From contig CAKKST010000064.1 in the NCBI GenBank assembly GCA_919903585.1, positions 1 to 8,874 of the forward strand: a stretch of DNA of 8,874 nucleotides, in the 5' to 3' direction. The notes below the pieces were generated by a model. The model searched no databases. It was not told where the DNA came from and saw only the letters and a list, made by a program, of their open reading frames with translations. The position numbers were made by a program, and so were the translations under genes. Of this stretch, positions 6,929 through 8,874 are shown one piece after another. The stretch comes from Nitrospiria bacterium (lineage in GTDB: Bacteria > Nitrospirota > CAKKRA01 > 9FT-COMBO-42-15). Positions within the stretch are counted from its first letter, which is position 1. The number at the start of each line of letters is the position of its first letter.

Positions 6929-6956
6929 ATTATCACATAAAAGGTATTTTTTCCAA
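6929..6956 (-). promoter_or_regulatory. Candidate sigma70 promoter for the minus-strand operon
   Basis: On the minus strand TTGGAA (6951-6956) is followed after 16 bp by GATAAT (6929-6934), preceded by TG in the extended -10 position (TGTGATAAT). Transcription would begin near 6922, leaving a leader of about 80 nt before the ATG at 6842. The match is good but not perfect, and the region is AT-rich, so a chance match is possible. Confidence 0.5.
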
Positions 6957-6987
6957 CCCTTTAAGAAATTTATGGTATATTCGTATT

Positions 6988-7209
6988 ATGGAACTTAGCT
7001 TTTTAAAATCGCTGGTTATCATCTTCGGGGTCTCAGGGATGGTCGTTTTTCTCCTCGGAAGGCTCAAGATACCATCTATCGTGGGTTTTCTTATTGCGGG
7101 TGTGATACTCGGACCGCATGGTTTTGAATTTATCAGGGAGGGCGATATAATTTTGCTGATAGGAAAGAGGGAAAATATTAATCAGGCAATAGAATATCTT
7201 GAGACATAG
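6988..7209 (+). pseudogene. Internally deleted Kef/CPA2-type cation:proton antiporter remnant
   Basis: The 73-codon frame joins two pieces that belong to opposite ends of one protein family. Residues 1 to about 48 (with GRLKIPSIVGFLIAGVILGP at 24-43) are the start of a CPA2/KefB-type monovalent cation:proton antiporter, covering its first one or two membrane helices. Residues about 51-73 (EGDIILLIGKRENINQAIEYLE) are the end of a TrkA-C (RCK_C) ligand-binding domain, which forms the C-terminus of many such antiporters. Full-length members are around 550-670 residues, so roughly 500 or more internal residues are missing, including the transport core and the NAD-binding RCK domain. The frame is intact across the junction. 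It cannot be a working antiporter. No Shine-Dalgarno precedes the ATG at 6988, but an extended -10-like TGGTATATT lies at 6973-6981. It could be a decaying gene, a recoded micro-membrane protein, or an assembly artefact. Confidence 0.7.
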
Positions 7210-7392
7210 CCTTCTATCTGACCGCAAAGACTACAAAATCCAGCAGCACGTCTGGTTGTAGCGCGGGAAGCAGGCGGCAAAGTAGATTGTTGCCCTCCCG
7301 TGTTTATTTTCCTATGCCCTTTGCATGTCTAACTATAAATTCCTTTAGCTCATGCCGGATGTCATTAAAGCCAAATGCCGGCCATTAAAAAG
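7210..7392. other. Gene-free stretch with two hairpins and possible gene debris
   Basis: No convincing gene is present. Hairpin 1 pairs CTACAA (7231-7236) with TTGTAG (7256-7261) and CCAG (7240-7243) with CTGG (7252-7255) around an 8-nt loop. Hairpin 2 pairs CGGGA (7264-7268) with TCCCG (7296-7300) and GGCAA (7276-7280) with TTGCC (7290-7294), then runs into TGTTTATTTT, so it could act as a weak terminator for the antiporter remnant. On the minus strand a 26-codon open stretch without a start codon, ending at a TAA near 7310, reads like protein (including FNDIRHELKEFIVRHAKG) and may be debris of a lost gene. Confidence 0.4.
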
Positions 7393-7421
7393 TTGACCTA
7401 TACATGTAAATCTCATATAAT
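7393..7421 (+). promoter_or_regulatory. Near-consensus sigma70 promoter of the archease gene
   Basis: TTGACC (7393-7398) and a perfect TATAAT (7416-7421) are separated by exactly 17 bp. The expected transcription start is around 7428, only about 3 nt before the GTG at 7431, so the transcript would be essentially leaderless. This is the best promoter in the window. Confidence 0.8.
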
Positions 7422-7430
7422 TACAACACA

Positions 7431-7853
7431 GTGGATGAAAAAAAATACGAGGTTCTGCCAACAACTGCAGATATCGGCATTATTGCTTATGGTGAGGATT
7501 TGATTGCCCTCTTTAAGAATGTGGCAGAGGGGATGTTTGACCTTATTTGCGAGATGGAAAATGTAGAGGCAAAGATTGAAGAGTCTATTGATGTATCAGC
7601 GCCGAATTCTGAGGAGTTGCTTGTTGCATGGCTGAATGAGCTTATACTCCTCTTTGATGCGAGGGGGTTTCTTGCAAAGGAGTTTGATATAAAAGAACTA
7701 AGCGATAAAAACCTGAAGGCAGCAGTAAAGGGTGAAACACTGAATCTTGAAAAACACGCAATAAAGACAGGTATTAAGGGGGCAACATATCACAAATTAG
7801 AAATAAAGAAAACAAATCACCTGTGGAGGGCACAAGTGATATTTGATGTGTAA
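7431..7853 (+). CDS. Archease, RtcB RNA-ligase activating protein
   Basis: Archease is a small cytoplasmic protein that activates the RNA ligase RtcB, helping its guanylylation and allowing multiple turnover. This 140-residue protein has the family layout: YEVLPTTADIGIIAYGE at residues 6-22, LLVAWLNELILLFD in the middle, LNLEKHAIKTGIKGATYHKL near 103-122, and a C-terminal VIFDV. The two acidic positions known to matter in the family, the Asp of TAD (Asp14) and the Asp of the terminal FDV (Asp139), are both present. The usual His of the HTAD signature is Thr11 here, which is unusual. The GTG at 7431 is the only start that keeps the N-terminal motif. No Shine-Dalgarno precedes it, which agrees with the promoter placed immediately upstream and a leaderless mRNA. 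rtcB follows 114 nt downstream, the expected partner. Confidence 0.9.
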   Translation: MDEKKYEVLPTTADIGIIAYGEDLIALFKNVAEGMFDLICEMENVEAKIEESIDVSAPNSEELLVAWLNELILLFDARGFLAKEFDIKELSDKNLKAAVKGETLNLEKHAIKTGIKGATYHKLEIKKTNHLWRAQVIFDV

Positions 7854-7864
7854 CACCTTACTTT

Positions 7865-7948
7865 CCCCTCCCCTTGTGGGAGGGGATTAAGGGGAGGGGG
7901 ATAAAAACTTTCACCCTCACCCTAACCCTCTCCCGTCAAGGGAGAGGG
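7865..7948. repeat. Extragenic palindromic repeat pair (REP/BIME-like)
   Basis: Two C-rich/G-rich hairpin units lie between archease and rtcB. Unit 1 pairs CCCCTCCC (7865-7872) with GGGAGGGG (7878-7885), then carries a G-rich tail to 7900. Unit 2 has a C-rich lead from 7913, then a perfect 9-bp stem, CCCTCTCCC (7926-7934) with GGGAGAGGG (7940-7948), around GTCAA. The reverse complement of unit 1 resembles unit 2, so the two are inverted copies of one element about 36 bp long, separated by about 12 nt. The CCCTCACCC-type extragenic element is familiar from many bacterial genomes. There is no U-run after either stem, so it is not a classical terminator. It may affect mRNA stability or readthrough into rtcB. 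Confidence 0.75.
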
Positions 7949-7967
7949 AATAAGAATAGAAACCATT

Positions 7968-8874
7968 ATGGCTACCATAGAAAAACTAAAAAAGATAGAC
8001 GACTACCGATGGGAGCTGCCAAAGGACTATAAGCCGGGCATGCTTGTACCGGGGATTATATATGCCACAGAGGATATGCTTGAGCTTATATTAAAGGATG
8101 CATCAATAGATCAGGTGGCAAATGCGGCATTTCTTCCGGGCATTGTAAAGGCATCTTTGGCTATGCCTGATATTCATCAGGGTTATGGCCCTCCGATCGG
8201 CGGTGTTATAGCAACAGATGTAAAAAAGAACGGCGTTATTTCACCCGGCGCTGTCGGCTTTGACATTAATTGCGGCGTAAGATTGATGAAGACCAATCTT
8301 GCAAAGGATGATGTCAGGGATAAGGTAAAGGGGCTTGTTGATCAGCTCTTTTATACAATACCAACTGGTGTTGGTTCCAAGGGGAGCATTAAACTTGATG
8401 CTAATGATGAGAGGGATATACTTGTTGAAGGTGCAAGATGGGCTATAAAAAAGGGGTACGGTGAGAAAGAGGATTTGGAGCATACAGAAGCAGGCGGCGC
8501 AATTGAAGGCGCTGACCCTGATAAGATAAGCAGAAAGGCTTATGAGAGAGGCCACGCACAGCAAGGGACGGTCGGCTCTGGCAATCATTTTGTTGAGGTT
8601 CAATATGTAGAGCAGATATTTGATGAGGAGGCAGCGAGGGCCTTCGGGCTGTCTGAGGGACAGATTACTGTTATGATTCATTCAGGCTCGCGAGGCTTTG
8701 GACATCAGGTCTGCACAGACTATCTTGTTACAATGGGAGAGGCAGTAAAAAAATATAATATATCATTGCCAGACAGGCAGCTTGCGTGCGCGCCAATAAA
8801 TTCGCCTGAGGGTCAGGATTATCTTGCTGCAATGCGCTGCGCTGCAAACTATGCATGGGCAAACAGGCAGTGTC
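7968..8874 (+). CDS. rtcB: RNA-splicing ligase RtcB (3' end beyond the window)
   Basis: RtcB joins RNA ends bearing a 2',3'-cyclic phosphate or 3'-phosphate to a 5'-hydroxyl, using GTP and Mn2+. The 302 codons visible show the family's signatures: PDIHQGYGPPIGGV (67-80), GFDINCGVR (97-105) with metal ligands Asp99 and Cys102, GSGNHFVEV (203-211) with metal ligand His207 and the GTP-contacting Asn206, and HSGSRGFGHQ (238-247) with metal ligand His238. Residues 1-302 of an expected 480 or so are present. The histidine that is guanylylated lies in the missing C-terminal part and cannot be checked. The site after the GFDINCGVR cysteine, where some archaeal homologues carry an intein, is uninterrupted. 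ATG 7968 is the start that fits the family N-terminus; no good Shine-Dalgarno is close, and the upstream palindromes dominate the leader. Expression may depend on readthrough from the archease promoter. Confidence 0.95.
   Translation, partial: MATIEKLKKIDDYRWELPKDYKPGMLVPGIIYATEDMLELILKDASIDQVANAAFLPGIVKASLAMPDIHQGYGPPIGGVIATDVKKNGVISPGAVGFDINCGVRLMKTNLAKDDVRDKVKGLVDQLFYTIPTGVGSKGSIKLDANDERDILVEGARWAIKKGYGEKEDLEHTEAGGAIEGADPDKISRKAYERGHAQQGTVGSGNHFVEVQYVEQIFDEEAARAFGLSEGQITVMIHSGSRGFGHQVCTDYLVTMGEAVKKYNISLPDRQLACAPINSPEGQDYLAAMRCAANYAWANRQC

Noticed and set aside
6853..6987. Upstream extension of the antiporter remnant to a start at 6853
   Set aside because: The extra 45 residues show no antiporter similarity and run across the promoter region of the divergent operon; the family N-terminus begins at the Met at 6988.
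7865..7948. CRISPR repeats or an intrinsic terminator
   Set aside because: Only two units, inverted rather than direct, with no spacer array and no U-run after the stems.
8262..8282. Intein insertion at the rtcB metal-binding motif
   Set aside because: The GFDINCGVR motif is continuous and flanked by normal RtcB sequence.
8241..8681. 146-codon open frame on the minus strand
   Set aside because: It lies wholly inside rtcB, whose motifs are unmistakable, and its product is Cys/Leu/Ile-rich without family features; it is a shadow frame.

Overview
The window is compact bacterial chromosome of moderate GC (about 40-45% judged by eye), with short or zero intergenic gaps, GGAGG-type ribosome binding sites and occasional GTG/TTG starts. 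The gene families point to an uncultured Nitrospirota or Thermodesulfobacteriota ('deltaproteobacterial') type of lineage: an AmmeMemoRadiSam-type radical SAM enzyme, a BCAM0308-like zinc protein, a protein resembling the TIGR04442 family, and a FrzS-like pseudo-receiver/coiled-coil protein. That placement is an inference from gene content only. No mobile element, CRISPR array, rRNA or tRNA was seen.

Region 1 (1-3412, + strand) is a co-directional run. It holds the C-terminus of an unidentified gene, larE (sacrificial sulfur transferase for the nickel-pincer cofactor), a bifunctional-nuclease-family (DUF151) protein, a small secreted protein, a 106-residue protein of unknown function, a degenerate response-regulator receiver fused to a long coiled coil, and a pentapeptide-repeat protein. 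Gaps are 1 to 35 nt and no internal terminator is visible, so much of it may be one operon.

Region 2 (3414-6842, - strand) is a tight three-gene operon read right to left: a BCAM0308-like zinc protein, an AmrS-type radical SAM enzyme, and a 623-residue uncharacterised protein resembling TIGR04442. Spacings are 3 nt and 0 nt, and a plausible sigma70 promoter lies upstream. The operon converges on Region 1 with a single base between the two stop codons. The usual AmrS partners, MEMO and AMMECR1, are not in the window.

Region 3 (6843-7430) contains the divergent promoter area, a 73-codon remnant in which the extreme N-terminus of a Kef/CPA2 cation:proton antiporter is joined in frame to its extreme C-terminus (TrkA-C-like), and about 180 nt of structured non-coding or decayed sequence.

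Region 4 (7393-8874, + strand) is an RNA-repair module. Archease is driven by a near-consensus sigma70 promoter placed so that its GTG start would be practically at the 5' end of the mRNA (leaderless). It is followed by an extragenic palindromic repeat and then rtcB (3'-phosphate RNA ligase), which runs off the end of the window.
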